A stretch of 44,616 bases of DNA from SIG710 sp045651985 (GTDB taxonomy: Bacteria; Bacillota; Clostridia; Oscillospirales; CAG-272). Positions 8,397 to 16,511 of this stretch are shown here, piece after piece. The number at the start of each line of letters is the position of its first letter. Within the stretch, counting starts at the first letter, position 1. Position numbers and translations under genes: made by a program. Below the pieces are notes generated by a model that did no database searches, was not told the DNA's origin, and saw nothing but the letters and a program-made list of their open reading frames with translations. The DNA is taken from assembly GCA_045651985.1 (NCBI GenBank), contig JAZRTK010000013.1, positions 1-44,616 of the forward strand, written 5' to 3'.

Positions 8397-11300
8397 TTAC
8401 GTTTCCTCCTCGTCGTATTTGATCTTCAATTCACGGCGGCATACGGCGCGCATACCGCAGTATGTGCAAGGACTTTTTCCGTCCTCTTGCGGGGCGATAG
8501 ATGCGTCGCCGCCCGTAAGCGAACCGACGATAGAGCAGACAGTAGCCGAAAGCCTCTGATTCAGCTCCGCAAAGCCGCCGTCCTCGCCGTTCGGGTCGGG
8601 AGAAACACACCTGTCCTCCCTGCCGTTTTTGGAAATAATGCTGCTATCCCCCGAAACGACGCCCCGACGCTTTATCTGCTCGTGTGCAAGCTGCAGGATC
8701 TTTTCCTCGCCGCACTCGGCGCTTTCCTTTATACTGCCAAGCTTTGAAGACAGGTAGACCGCACCCGCGGGTATAAGCCTGCCGCCCTCGCCGCAACCCA
8801 TTTTAGCACGCGCGTCGGCGTGTCCGTAGCATATGTTGAACAGGTATAGAAGTATCTGGACGTTTAGACCGCTCTCGATATCCTTTATCTTAAAATCCTT
8901 TTCGCCCGTTTTGTAGTCTACCACCTTGACGTAAACGTCATTTCCTCTCCGCAAAAGGTCAACTCGGTCAACGATTCCCGAAAATACCGCTGTTTTTCCG
9001 TTCTCGGCACGGTACTCGGCAGGTTTTATCTTAGCGTCCTCTCCGTACCCTATCTTCATTTCAAAGAAGGTGGGCACAAAGCCGTGGTTTTTGAACTCAC
9101 CCACAACGTTGCCCGCAAGCAATCGTGAAAGCCGCTTCAGGCGTGAAAGGGTATAGCGCATCTTTGCACTGTCCGATTCAGCGGGCAAGTGCTCTGCGGC
9201 GTACTTATCAATAAGCTCGGGCAGAGAGTCCAGCTTCTGCGCCGCCAGCTCTGAATTAAAGCCGTTTTCGTCGGTAACTGAGCGCACAAATTCCTCCAGC
9301 ACAGCGTGTACGAGCGTTCCCGTGTCGTTGAAGCTGAAGCGATTGCGCTCGTCCGCTTGAAGCTTCAGGACGTAGCTGCAATAGTAGTCGAAATGGCACT
9401 TGACGTACTTTTCAAGAGCCGACGGTGACATTGAGATCCTGTCTCCGAATATCTCGTCCGCCGTTTCATACGCAATAGACTGCGAATAGGTGTCGCCCTC
9501 GAAGATCCGTCTGTAATACCGTCCGCCCTCTCCCCCGTCCTCCTTTAAAATCGAACGAAGTGCAACCCCCTCGGCACAGTTACCCAAAAGGGAGGCATAT
9601 TCAAGAGCTATTTTAGGTGTTAAAAGTCTGTCGGCAATAGGCGACTCCGAAAAATCAAAGACTTTTGCCGAGAGCAGAAGCCTCATGCGATCGTACGCCA
9701 TTGAGGGCAATCTTTGGTCGTCCCCCTGAAGCTTTGCATAGGAATAGGAAACGTAAAGCCCCGCAGACGGACAGGTAACGGCGCGGTAAACGTAGAAAAG
9801 TTCTTTGGCGCACTGCTCTCCGCCGTATGAGGACAAAGCGATCCCCAGAGCGGAAAGCTGTTCCTTTTCAATATCGGTAAGAAGTCCCATGGCGTCGGCA
9901 TTTCTCGGAAAAACACCTTCGTTCATGCCTATGATAATGGCGTATTTGGGTCGGTCCGCACGGAGCATGTTAGCCGATCCTACCGTCACCTCGTCACAGG
10001 AGGTGGGGATAGCTCCAACCGAGACACAAGAGAAAACAGTGGTAAGGGCTTCTTCAAGTTCTTGCGAGGTAAAACGCTCCCCCTCGTTTTCAAAGCCCGC
10101 AATAATATCAAGCACGTCGATAACGGCATTGTACAGAGTAATTGCCTCGGCGGCGTTCCTCCTATTGCCTCTTTCCTCGTCAGCTTGCGCGTATTCCGAA
10201 AGCTGACGGGGAATTTCAAGTGCACAAAGATAGTCAAAAATCGCCTTTGCAAGGTCTTCATTGGACTTTGCGCAGTCAAGATCCGCAAAAAACGTCCTCA
10301 ACGGCTCGACGATCTGCCGTCTCGCTCTGTTTACACATTCAAGATACGCAACGTCCTCCTCGCGTAAAGGATCGGAGAAGGAATGTGGGTTCATTGTCCA
10401 ATCGTCCCCGCAAAAAGCTTTTCCAAACAGACTCCATCGCCAGACGTAGTCCTCGAAAAGGTCGGTATCTCGCTGTGCAGTACCGCAGAGACCCGTTTTT
10501 ATGTAGGAAATAACGTCCTCGCTCTGCCAAGCGCGGTTCTTTATGCGCAGGGCGCAGAGAAGTAATTTTATAAGCGGTTTTGAGGACACGTCGGTGCCGA
10601 CGGACATATAAAAAGGTATACCCACCTTTTCGAATGCGTGGTCAATAATACCTCTCCACTCCTCGGCATTCCGTGCTATGACGGCGATCTCGCCGTATTT
10701 TACTCCCTCTCTCACGAGCCGTCCGATGTGGCACGCCGCCGCCTCGGCTTCCTCGTATACGTTTGCACATTTGACCAGCGTCACACTTCCATCATCGGCA
10801 ACGGACTCACCGCCTGCCCGCGAAAAGCTCCAAAGCTCTCTTTCAAGTATTTTCAAAGCCTCGCTCTCACTCCGCTTGTTGCCGCAAAGCCATGTGATTT
10901 CCGGCTTAATCTGCCGTTTTTCGGCTTGCTTTATAAAGAAATCCACCGTGCTCTTGGTAACTTCAAAGTGCATGGGCAGAGGCTTTTGGTCGCTATAGCA
11001 AATAGCGGCAGTCACGCTGTCGGCACCGTCTATCATACGGCAGATCAATCTGTGCTCCTGCTCGGTAAAATCGGTAAATGAGTCAATGTAAACGCTCATA
11101 CCCGCAAAGAAATCATGCTCTGCCAAAATCCCGTCAAGCGCCGAAAGCTCGTCGTTTCCGTCCCCGTATGTCTCAAGGGACGCCTTGTACGCCGCATAGA
11201 TGAGAGAAAGATCGCGGAGCTTGCCGTGCAGGGTGCTCATTTCGTCAAGCTCATCTGCCGCGCGCTCAAGCCGGGCGGGGCTTACGCAATACGCCTCGAA

Positions 11301-11678
11301 TTCCTCCACCGCCGAAAGCATAAGGGACGTCAATGCAAGATCGCTGTTCTCACCTCCGCCGTATTTGCACAAAAGCGGGCGGAGAGAGCGCACCGTATTC
11401 CACATGGAAAGGGCGCGCGCCCCTGCTGAAATATTGCGGCGGGCAAGTCCGCCGTACTGTCTGAAAACGCGGTTTGCAAGGCGCGTAAAGTTCAAAACTT
11501 CAAAGGAAAGCTGAGCCGAGGGCGGCAAAAGAGAGAGCATTCGCCGCTCCGCCGACACAGTCTCCTGCTCGGGCACCAGCAATATCACCTGCCGTCCCTG
11601 CTCTATATCATTTTTTATTTGTTTTTCGATCAGGGTGGTCTTACCGCTGCCCGATCCGCCAAGTATCAAATTAAGCAT
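8397..11678 (-). CDS. addB: ATP-dependent helicase/nuclease subunit B (AddB)
   Basis: AddB is the second subunit of AddAB and binds Chi; it carries an inactive helicase fold, a second nuclease and an Fe-S cluster. The 1093-residue protein begins MLNLILGGSGSGKTT, placing Walker A at residues 8-15. The C-terminal nuclease motif is VDYKTG. The cluster cysteines are recognisable as one cysteine in KCHFDYYC upstream of the nuclease and CTYCGMRAVC near the C-terminus. ATG 11678 fits the family start; an in-frame TTG at 11699 would overlap the GGAGGA ribosome site. It lies 33 bases after the queG-like gene and two bases before addA. Confidence 0.95.
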   Translation of the reverse strand: MLNLILGGSGSGKTTLIEKQIKNDIEQGRQVILLVPEQETVSAERRMLSLLPPSAQLSFEVLNFTRLANRVFRQYGGLARRNISAGARALSMWNTVRSLRPLLCKYGGGENSDLALTSLMLSAVEEFEAYCVSPARLERAADELDEMSTLHGKLRDLSLIYAAYKASLETYGDGNDELSALDGILAEHDFFAGMSVYIDSFTDFTEQEHRLICRMIDGADSVTAAICYSDQKPLPMHFEVTKSTVDFFIKQAEKRQIKPEITWLCGNKRSESEALKILERELWSFSRAGGESVADDGSVTLVKCANVYEEAEAAACHIGRLVREGVKYGEIAVIARNAEEWRGIIDHAFEKVGIPFYMSVGTDVSSKPLIKLLLCALRIKNRAWQSEDVISYIKTGLCGTAQRDTDLFEDYVWRWSLFGKAFCGDDWTMNPHSFSDPLREEDVAYLECVNRARRQIVEPLRTFFADLDCAKSNEDLAKAIFDYLCALEIPRQLSEYAQADEERGNRRNAAEAITLYNAVIDVLDIIAGFENEGERFTSQELEEALTTVFSCVSVGAIPTSCDEVTVGSANMLRADRPKYAIIIGMNEGVFPRNADAMGLLTDIEKEQLSALGIALSSYGGEQCAKELFYVYRAVTCPSAGLYVSYSYAKLQGDDQRLPSMAYDRMRLLLSAKVFDFSESPIADRLLTPKIALEYASLLGNCAEGVALRSILKEDGGEGGRYYRRIFEGDTYSQSIAYETADEIFGDRISMSPSALEKYVKCHFDYYCSYVLKLQADERNRFSFNDTGTLVHAVLEEFVRSVTDENGFNSELAAQKLDSLPELIDKYAAEHLPAESDSAKMRYTLSRLKRLSRLLAGNVVGEFKNHGFVPTFFEMKIGYGEDAKIKPAEYRAENGKTAVFSGIVDRVDLLRRGNDVYVKVVDYKTGEKDFKIKDIESGLNVQILLYLFNICYGHADARAKMGCGEGGRLIPAGAVYLSSKLGSIKESAECGEEKILQLAHEQIKRRGVVSGDSSIISKNGREDRCVSPDPNGEDGGFAELNQRLSATVCSIVGSLTGGDASIAPQEDGKSPCTYCGMRAVCRRELKIKYDEEET

Positions 11679-11711
11679 TTGATTTGAACCGTCCTCCAAA
11701 AAGATTTGGTT

Positions 11712-12530
11712 TTATTCTTCAAAAAGCTTCAGATTTCTTAGAATCGTTTCTCTTCCCCGCCACGAATACGCCCGTGCGTTAAAATCTTCGTCGGTCATAT
11801 TTTCAAGTGCTTTTGCCGTCAGAGCGGGAAGACATTTTTCCGAAAAAAAGTCAATAGGTGAATAGATAGTTCCCTCATTTATTGCCCTTTTCGTGTGCGG
11901 ACAAGCAGTCTGGCACCTGTCACAGCCCCACACCAGCCCGTGACGGAGGATCTTCTCCTTTTCAACCCGGTCAAGATTCCCTTTTTTCTGGGTCAGAGCC
12001 GAAAGGCACTCGTCCACCGAAAGGTCTACGGGACAAGAATCAGAGCAGAGCCCGCAGTTCTCGCAAAAACGGATCTCCTCTGCCTCGCCTTGCAGCTCAA
12101 GGTCGCACACGATCTCACCAAGGAAGATAAAGGAGGAATATTTCTCGGTAATAAGCAGGTGATTACGTCCGATTATACCGATCCCCGCCTTCGCTGCGGC
12201 GTTCACCTCGTCAATGGGGGAATGGTCCGAAAAGAAGCCGAATTTCGATGTGGGAAGTTCCCTTTTTGCCGCCTCGCAAAAGCGGTGTGAAAGTTCTTGA
12301 AAATACAAGTGGTAGTCGCGGGGGACTGCGTAAAGCGAGACGTTTCTGCCATCAATTTCCGCCTCGCGGCTGTAATAGGGCACGGCAAAAATGACCGCGC
12401 TTCCGCCCGTCACACCACACCGCTCAAGGAGATACGGACGGATTATCTTGCACTCGTCAAGGGGCAAAATGCCGTACAGCTCGATTTTTTCCTTCTCAAA
12501 AAAATCACGGAAAAACTGCGCCCCGCTCAT
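11712..12530 (-). CDS. QueG-like epoxyqueuosine reductase family protein, short form
   Basis: QueG reduces epoxyqueuosine to queuosine in tRNA using cobalamin and two [4Fe-4S] clusters. This 272-residue protein keeps the family pattern: SDHSPIDE around a candidate catalytic Asp (about 102), KAGIGIIGRNHLLI, CENCGLCSDSCP (about 156-166) and CDRCQTACP (203-210). It lacks the C-terminal HEAT-like domain of the about 380-residue E. coli QueG. No other queuosine gene is in the window, and it sits inside the repressor-AddAB operon. The stop and start overlap (ATGA) with the ABC-F gene. Function in queuosine salvage is likely but not proven; short homologues may act on other substrates. Confidence 0.8.
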   Translation of the reverse strand: MSGAQFFRDFFEKEKIELYGILPLDECKIIRPYLLERCGVTGGSAVIFAVPYYSREAEIDGRNVSLYAVPRDYHLYFQELSHRFCEAAKRELPTSKFGFFSDHSPIDEVNAAAKAGIGIIGRNHLLITEKYSSFIFLGEIVCDLELQGEAEEIRFCENCGLCSDSCPVDLSVDECLSALTQKKGNLDRVEKEKILRHGLVWGCDRCQTACPHTKRAINEGTIYSPIDFFSEKCLPALTAKALENMTDEDFNARAYSWRGRETILRNLKLFEE

Positions 12531-14473
12531 GCCTCGGTCTCCTCGTAGATTTCAAGTAAGCGCTCTTCTATCTCGTTCTTTCTCGCGTCAAGCTCTGCGG
12601 CTCTTACGTAGTCGCTGGCGGCGTTCCCGTAAAGCTCCGCGTCGATCTGCTCAAGCTCGCTCTCAAGCTTCTTGGCTTCAAGCTTCAGCTTTTCCATGCG
12701 CTTCTGCTCACGGCGAATGTCCGCCTGCGAACGCTTCTTTTCAAGATAACTTGTTTTTTCCTCTGTCATAGCCTTTTCCGCTGTTTCGGGGTGAGCGGCA
12801 GCGTAAGCGTCCACGCGTTTCTGACGGAATTCTCTGTACTCGTCGTAACCTCCCGTACCTGCGTGGCTGATGCGGTAATCAAGCAGATCGCCCGTATCGC
12901 AAAAATCTCCCGGCGCAATTTCAAGCACGCGGGTAGCAAGTCGGTCGATAAAATATCTGTCGTGGGAAACGGTTACGATAGTTCCGTCGAACTTGGACAG
13001 TGCCTCCTCCAGCACCTCGCGGAAATTTATATCAAGATGGTTGGTCGGCTCATCCAAAATAAGCAGATTCATGTGTGAGAGTATCAGCTTGCAAAGAGTG
13101 AGCCTTGCGCGCTCCCCGCCGCTGAGGACGCCAACCTCTTTAAATACGTCCTCCCCGATAAACCGAAAAAGAGCCAATGCATTGCGGATCTCGGTCTCCT
13201 TCATTGTTGGGTACGCATTCCAAAGCTCGTCCAGCACCGTGTTTGACGGGTCAAGATTCTGGTTTTCCTGGTCGTAGTATCCTATCTCCACGTTGTAGCC
13301 CGTCTCAACAAATCCGCCCGTGGCGGCAATTTTGCCCAAAAGTATCTTTATAAGCGTCGACTTTCCGCAGCCGTTTGCGCCCACTATAAAGACCCTCTCG
13401 CGTTTCTTTATCATAAAGGTAATTTTATCGAAAAGCTTCTTTTCGCCGTACGCCATTGAGAGATCTTTTACCCAGATAACGTCGTTTCCGCTCTCGCCGC
13501 TGTGATTGAAGGTCATGCGGATAGATTTTGGGTCGTTTTCGGGCTTTTCAAGCTTTACCATGCGGTCAAGCGCCTTCTGACGGCTCTCGGCGGCAATAAT
13601 ATTTCGCTCACGATTCCACGCTCTCTGCTGCTCAATATATGCCTCTTGGCGCGCGATCTCTCTCTGTTGATTCTTGTAGTGTCTTTCCTCGATCTCCCTG
13701 TCTTTTTTTCTCTGCTCCATACTCTGTGTATAACCGCCGTTATACAGCTTTCCGCGGTGGTTTCCGATGTAAAGAGTCTTGTTGGTTATGCGGTCAAGGA
13801 AATAGCGGTCGTGGGAGACGACTATAACGTTCTTTTTGTAGGAAACAAGGTAGTTTTCAAGCCAGGTAAGAGTCTCGATATCCAGGTGATTCGTAGGCTC
13901 GTCCAAAATGAGGATATCGGGCTCGCGGCAAAGCTGACGCGCCAAGGCAAGTCTCGTTCTCTGACCCCCGCTTAAGGCGTCGACGTGCAAGTCTCGTTCC
14001 TTTTCGTCGAATCCCATTTTTGACAGTATGGAAGCGCAGCGGGAACGGAATTCAAGTCCGCCCGCGTCAACGAATCGGGTGTAAAGCTCGGTGTATTGAG
14101 CCGCTCTTGACACCTGACCCTCGTCCTCGCCGTCCTTCAGCTTCTCTTCAAGCTCCGCCAATTTTTTCTCGGTTGCAAGATGCTCGGGAAAAGCAGTGTA
14201 CATCTGCTCAAGCACCGTCGATCCGCAATCCTCGGAGACCTCAAAAGCCCCCTCCTGTGTGAGGATCCCCACAGTCTTGTCCTTTGAAATGTAGACGCTT
14301 CCGCTGTCGGGCTCAAGCTCGCCTGTGATAAGGCGCAAAAGGGTGGATTTTCCGCTTCCGTTTACGCCGATAACGCCCAGCTTGTCCCCTTCCTCCAGAG
14401 AAAACGAAATGTTTTCTATAATAATCGCCGTCCCTCTTGACCAGGTGAGGGACTCTACGCTGATGGTCGTCAT
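12527..14473 (-). CDS. ABC-F family ATP-binding protein (YdiF/Uup-like)
   Basis: ABC-F proteins are cytosolic, have two ATPase domains and no membrane domain, and act on ribosomes as translation factors or in antibiotic protection. The 648 residues contain first-domain Walker A GVNGSGKST (about 36), signature LSGGQRTRLAL and LILDEPTNHLD. The long charged inter-domain linker follows (QRKKDREIEERHYKNQQRE region), then the second domain with GANGCGKST, LSGGERARLTL and LILDEPTNHLD. A C-terminal charged coiled coil of about 80 residues resembles that of Uup/YdiF. That tail points to the housekeeping YdiF-type rather than a dedicated resistance factor. It begins 12 bases after the repressor gene. 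Confidence 0.92.
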   Translation of the reverse strand: MTTISVESLTWSRGTAIIIENISFSLEEGDKLGVIGVNGSGKSTLLRLITGELEPDSGSVYISKDKTVGILTQEGAFEVSEDCGSTVLEQMYTAFPEHLATEKKLAELEEKLKDGEDEGQVSRAAQYTELYTRFVDAGGLEFRSRCASILSKMGFDEKERDLHVDALSGGQRTRLALARQLCREPDILILDEPTNHLDIETLTWLENYLVSYKKNVIVVSHDRYFLDRITNKTLYIGNHRGKLYNGGYTQSMEQRKKDREIEERHYKNQQREIARQEAYIEQQRAWNRERNIIAAESRQKALDRMVKLEKPENDPKSIRMTFNHSGESGNDVIWVKDLSMAYGEKKLFDKITFMIKKRERVFIVGANGCGKSTLIKILLGKIAATGGFVETGYNVEIGYYDQENQNLDPSNTVLDELWNAYPTMKETEIRNALALFRFIGEDVFKEVGVLSGGERARLTLCKLILSHMNLLILDEPTNHLDINFREVLEEALSKFDGTIVTVSHDRYFIDRLATRVLEIAPGDFCDTGDLLDYRISHAGTGGYDEYREFRQKRVDAYAAAHPETAEKAMTEEKTSYLEKKRSQADIRREQKRMEKLKLEAKKLESELEQIDAELYGNAASDYVRAAELDARKNEIEERLLEIYEETEA

Positions 14474-14485
14474 TTTTATCTCCTG

Positions 14486-15121
14486 TTAAAATCTTATCTT
14501 CAGTTCTTTTGCCACGCCTAAAATTCTGGCACTTCCCGCCTCAAAATCCTCAGGGGTCAGCTCAATGGGCTCGTATTCCTCGTTTTCGGGCATGAGCAAA
14601 ATTCTTCTGCCCTCTCGGTGAAATCGCTTTACGGTTGCGCTGTCCCCGCCCACAAGGCAGGCGACGATGTTGCCTTCGTCCGCATACTGCTGCTTGCGGA
14701 ACAGCACCAGCGACCCATCCACCATTCCGCAGTCCTTCATGCTGTCGCCGCGGACGGACAGGAAAAAGTAATCCGATTTGTCCTCGCCGCGCCCGATCTC
14801 CGCCGTTTCGTAGCCAAGAAGCGTTTCGTTTGTGACGATAGGCGCGCCCGCACGTATCTCGCCCACGATCGGTACCCTCGACGCGCCGTCGTGTCGGGGC
14901 ACGGATTCAAAATCCGCAAGGCACAAAAAGTCCTCGCCCATAAGACGCTCCAGTGGAACGTCGAAGTATGCGGCAATTTTTTGCATTTTGTCGAGCTTTG
15001 GCGTAGAACGTCCGCTCTTCCAGTCGCTGAAGGTGGAATTTGAGATGCCCGTTTCCTTTGCGACCTTATACGTGGTCGTGCCTTTCATAGAGAGAAGTTG
15101 TTCAAAATTAACATAACTCAT
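14486..15121 (-). CDS. LexA-like self-cleaving repressor (XRE HTH plus S24 peptidase)
   Basis: The 211-residue protein has an N-terminal XRE/Cro helix-turn-helix (about 5-60, with VAKETGISNSTFSDWKSGRS) and a C-terminal S24 (LexA/CI-type) serine peptidase domain. All parts of the autocleavage machinery are visible: the Ala-Gly scissile pair at 91-92 (EIRAGAP), nucleophile Ser127 in GDSMKD and general base Lys165 in SATVKRF. Such proteins are inactivated by RecA-stimulated self-cleavage after DNA damage. Start ATG 15121 has only a weak ribosome site. It is the first gene of an operon continuing into ABC-F, QueG-like, addB and addA. It differs from classical LexA, whose HTH is winged rather than XRE type. 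Confidence 0.93.
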   Translation of the reverse strand: MSYVNFEQLLSMKGTTTYKVAKETGISNSTFSDWKSGRSTPKLDKMQKIAAYFDVPLERLMGEDFLCLADFESVPRHDGASRVPIVGEIRAGAPIVTNETLLGYETAEIGRGEDKSDYFFLSVRGDSMKDCGMVDGSLVLFRKQQYADEGNIVACLVGGDSATVKRFHREGRRILLMPENEEYEPIELTPEDFEAGSARILGVAKELKIRF

Positions 15122-15184
15122 TCTTTTGAGCCCTGCCTTATCTTGTAAATTTCGCTTATTTTTTCTTTTTTTGGAAAATAGGGG

Positions 15185-15213
15185 TTGACATTATTACGGA
15201 TTTGCGTTATAAT
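15185..15213 (+). promoter_or_regulatory. Consensus sigma-A promoter for the two small genes divergent to the repressor
   Basis: TTGACA (15185-15190), exactly 17 bases, TATAAT (15208-15213): both hexamers are perfect. The spacer contains TATTACGGA, which recurs at 15242. Transcription would start near 15220 and read toward 15335. Confidence 0.85.
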
Positions 15214-15220
15214 CAAGCCA

Positions 15221-15246
15221 TAATATTTCGGTTTTTGGAAATATTA
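15221..15246. promoter_or_regulatory. Candidate operator: palindrome between the facing promoters, with TATTnCGG repeats
   Basis: A perfect inverted repeat, TAATATTTC, eight-base loop, GAAATATTA, occupies 15221-15246. Three direct copies of TATT(A/T)CGG start at 15192, 15224 and 15242. The palindrome fills the gap between the two predicted transcription starts (about 15220 plus, about 15256 minus). A dimer bound here could control both. That the neighbouring S24 repressor is the binder is inference. Confidence 0.6.
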
Positions 15247-15262
15247 CGGAATTCTTAATTAT

Positions 15263-15291
15263 ATTATACTCCCAATCGGCAGTTTTGTCAA
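15263..15291 (-). promoter_or_regulatory. Consensus sigma-A promoter for the repressor-addBA operon
   Basis: On the minus strand TTGACA (15291-15286), exactly 17 bases, TATAAT (15268-15263): perfect hexamers. The start would be near 15256, leaving a leader of about 135 bases before the repressor ATG and reading through the palindrome. Confidence 0.85.
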
Positions 15292-15334
15292 GTGACCTGT
15301 CGGAAAAGAGCAAAAAAGAAAGGAAAATGTAGAA

Positions 15335-15598
15335 ATGTGTAAATTCTGCCGGCAGGATAACTGCCCTCAAAACTGCCCAAGCTATGGGCTTTTGCCACCA
15401 ACTGCCTCAAACAGACCCCGCCGCTTTTGCAGAATATGTTTGGGTCTGATCCCCTCGGGTGACGTGGCATACAGATCGGGAAAAAGGTTCGTTTGCTACA
15501 GCTGTGCGGAAGAAATGGACATTTGCGATCTAATGCGGATTTGCGAAATCAAAAACCGTCGGGAGCTTATCTCCATCCTGGGATTTCAAGTCGACTGA
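15335..15598 (+). CDS. Small cysteine-rich zinc-finger-like protein
   Basis: An 87-residue protein with ten cysteines in paired arrangement: CKFC near the N-terminus, then CPQNC, CRIC (about 32-35), CYSC (about 54-57) and two further single cysteines. This is the look of two zinc ribbons, the second resembling a treble-clef/LIM-like CxxC-n-CxxC unit. The C-terminal third is helical and cysteine-poor (ICEIKNRRELISIL). ATG 15335 follows AGGA at about ten bases. I do not recognise a named family; similar small CxxC proteins occur in clostridial accessory and prophage-like loci. It precedes an HTH gene by 12 bases and is driven by the promoter facing the repressor. Function unknown; nucleic-acid or protein binding is a guess. 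Confidence 0.7.
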   Translation: MCKFCRQDNCPQNCPSYGLLPPTASNRPRRFCRICLGLIPSGDVAYRSGKRFVCYSCAEEMDICDLMRICEIKNRRELISILGFQVD

Positions 15599-15610
15599 GG
15601 AGGAATATCC

Positions 15611-16000
15611 ATGCCCAATATCAACACAGGAAAGTTCGCCGACGTCAAAAATTTTCTTGAAAGCTACCTTATAAACAAAAAAATGATCGAAATGCTCGCA
15701 TACGAACGGGAATATTTTGGCGCGCAAAGTCAAGGAGACGGTTTTCTTATGCTGCCCGGTGGCGACGAGGTGCTTTTACGCTCGAAAATGTTCAACGTGC
15801 GAAAATTTATCACCACCCTTGAAAACAACAACTGTAAATTGCTTCTATACTATCATTACGTGCGCGGAAATTCCGTCGAAAAATGCGCAGAGCTGCTCGG
15901 AATCAGCCGTACAAGCGGCTTCCGCCTAAAGCGGAGAGCTTTGGAGCTTGCCGCCGAGAAATTTTACGCGCAGTTTACTCCCGACGGCAAGCCAATTTAG
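15611..16000 (+). CDS. Small HTH protein, sigma-70 region 4-like
   Basis: A 129-residue protein. ATG 15611 has GAGGAGG seven bases upstream. The N-terminal two thirds contain a charged helix (NKKMIEMLAYEREYFG) and a loop. The C-terminus carries a helix-turn-helix resembling sigma-70 region 4 (GNSVEKCAELLGISRTSGFRLKRRALEL region, about 87-115). This architecture resembles the small sigma-like or DUF1492-type regulators of phages and mobile elements in Firmicutes, but I cannot place it exactly. It is co-transcribed with the cysteine-rich gene, away from the self-cleaving repressor. It may be a regulator released when the repressor is cleaved; that is inference. Confidence 0.72.
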   Translation: MPNINTGKFADVKNFLESYLINKKMIEMLAYEREYFGAQSQGDGFLMLPGGDEVLLRSKMFNVRKFITTLENNNCKLLLYYHYVRGNSVEKCAELLGISRTSGFRLKRRALELAAEKFYAQFTPDGKPI

Positions 16001-16041
16001 CCCTTCTTAATAAAAAATTATCGTTTTTCGATAAAAAACTA

Positions 16042-16070
16042 TTGACAAACAGATTTTCATGTGATACAAT
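16042..16070 (+). promoter_or_regulatory. Sigma-A promoter for the DUF2975/HTH/DUF4173 genes
   Basis: TTGACA (16042-16047), 17 bases, TACAAT (16065-16070), about 40 bases before ATG 16110. A short hairpin TTATCG/CGATAA just upstream (about 16018-16034) is too AT-rich and short to call as a terminator. Confidence 0.75.
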
Positions 16071-16109
16071 GCTGGCACAGCCAAAATTTACCGAAAGGGA
16101 TCTTTACAC

Positions 16110-16511
16110 ATGAAAAACCAGTCAAAAAAGATATCATTTTCAGTTCTTGTGGCAATAGCCATGACCCTTATCACCGCTCTTTTGGTGGTATCAATGACGG
16201 TCTTTATGCCGTCCATTCTCGACTTCTACCTTGAATACGTGGACGGCGGAAACGCAAGCTACATAAGCAGGAACAAAGCGCCCGTTCTTATTCTGCTCTA
16301 CACGGCACTCGTCCCCGTCTACGCGGCGATAGCGGGACTTCTGCTTCTCCTTTCAAACGTCCACCGCTCGCTTATCTTCACCCGCTCGTCAGTGCGCCTT
16401 ATCGGTCTTCTCGCAGCTTGCTGTTACGTAGAATCCGTCGTCTTCCTGACGCTTTCCCGTTATTTCATCTTGGGCGCGGTACTCTGCTTTTGGGGACTCT
16501 CATGCTGGTAG
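16110..16511 (+). CDS. DUF2975-type membrane protein, C-terminus frameshifted
   Basis: As written, the frame encodes 133 residues with membrane segments at about 10-32, 54-77, 91-107 and 113-130. This matches the four-helix DUF2975 layout, as does the following YozG-type HTH gene. The frame ends abruptly at GLSCW. The expected family ending is present in the next frame: LVVRSVLAQGTEIKAENDF then TV and stop at 16570, directly before the HTH ribosome site. Adding one base in the TTTTGGGG run at 16488-16495 restores one continuous frame. This is therefore either a one-base sequencing/assembly error or a real disabling deletion. The family function is unknown; it may modulate the adjacent regulator. 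Confidence 0.75.
   Translation: MKNQSKKISFSVLVAIAMTLITALLVVSMTVFMPSILDFYLEYVDGGNASYISRNKAPVLILLYTALVPVYAAIAGLLLLLSNVHRSLIFTRSSVRLIGLLAACCYVESVVFLTLSRYFILGAVLCFWGLSCW

Noticed and set aside
16018..16034. Terminator after the small HTH gene
   Set aside because: Stem TTATCG/CGATAA is only six mostly A/T pairs, with an A run instead of a T run on the plus strand.
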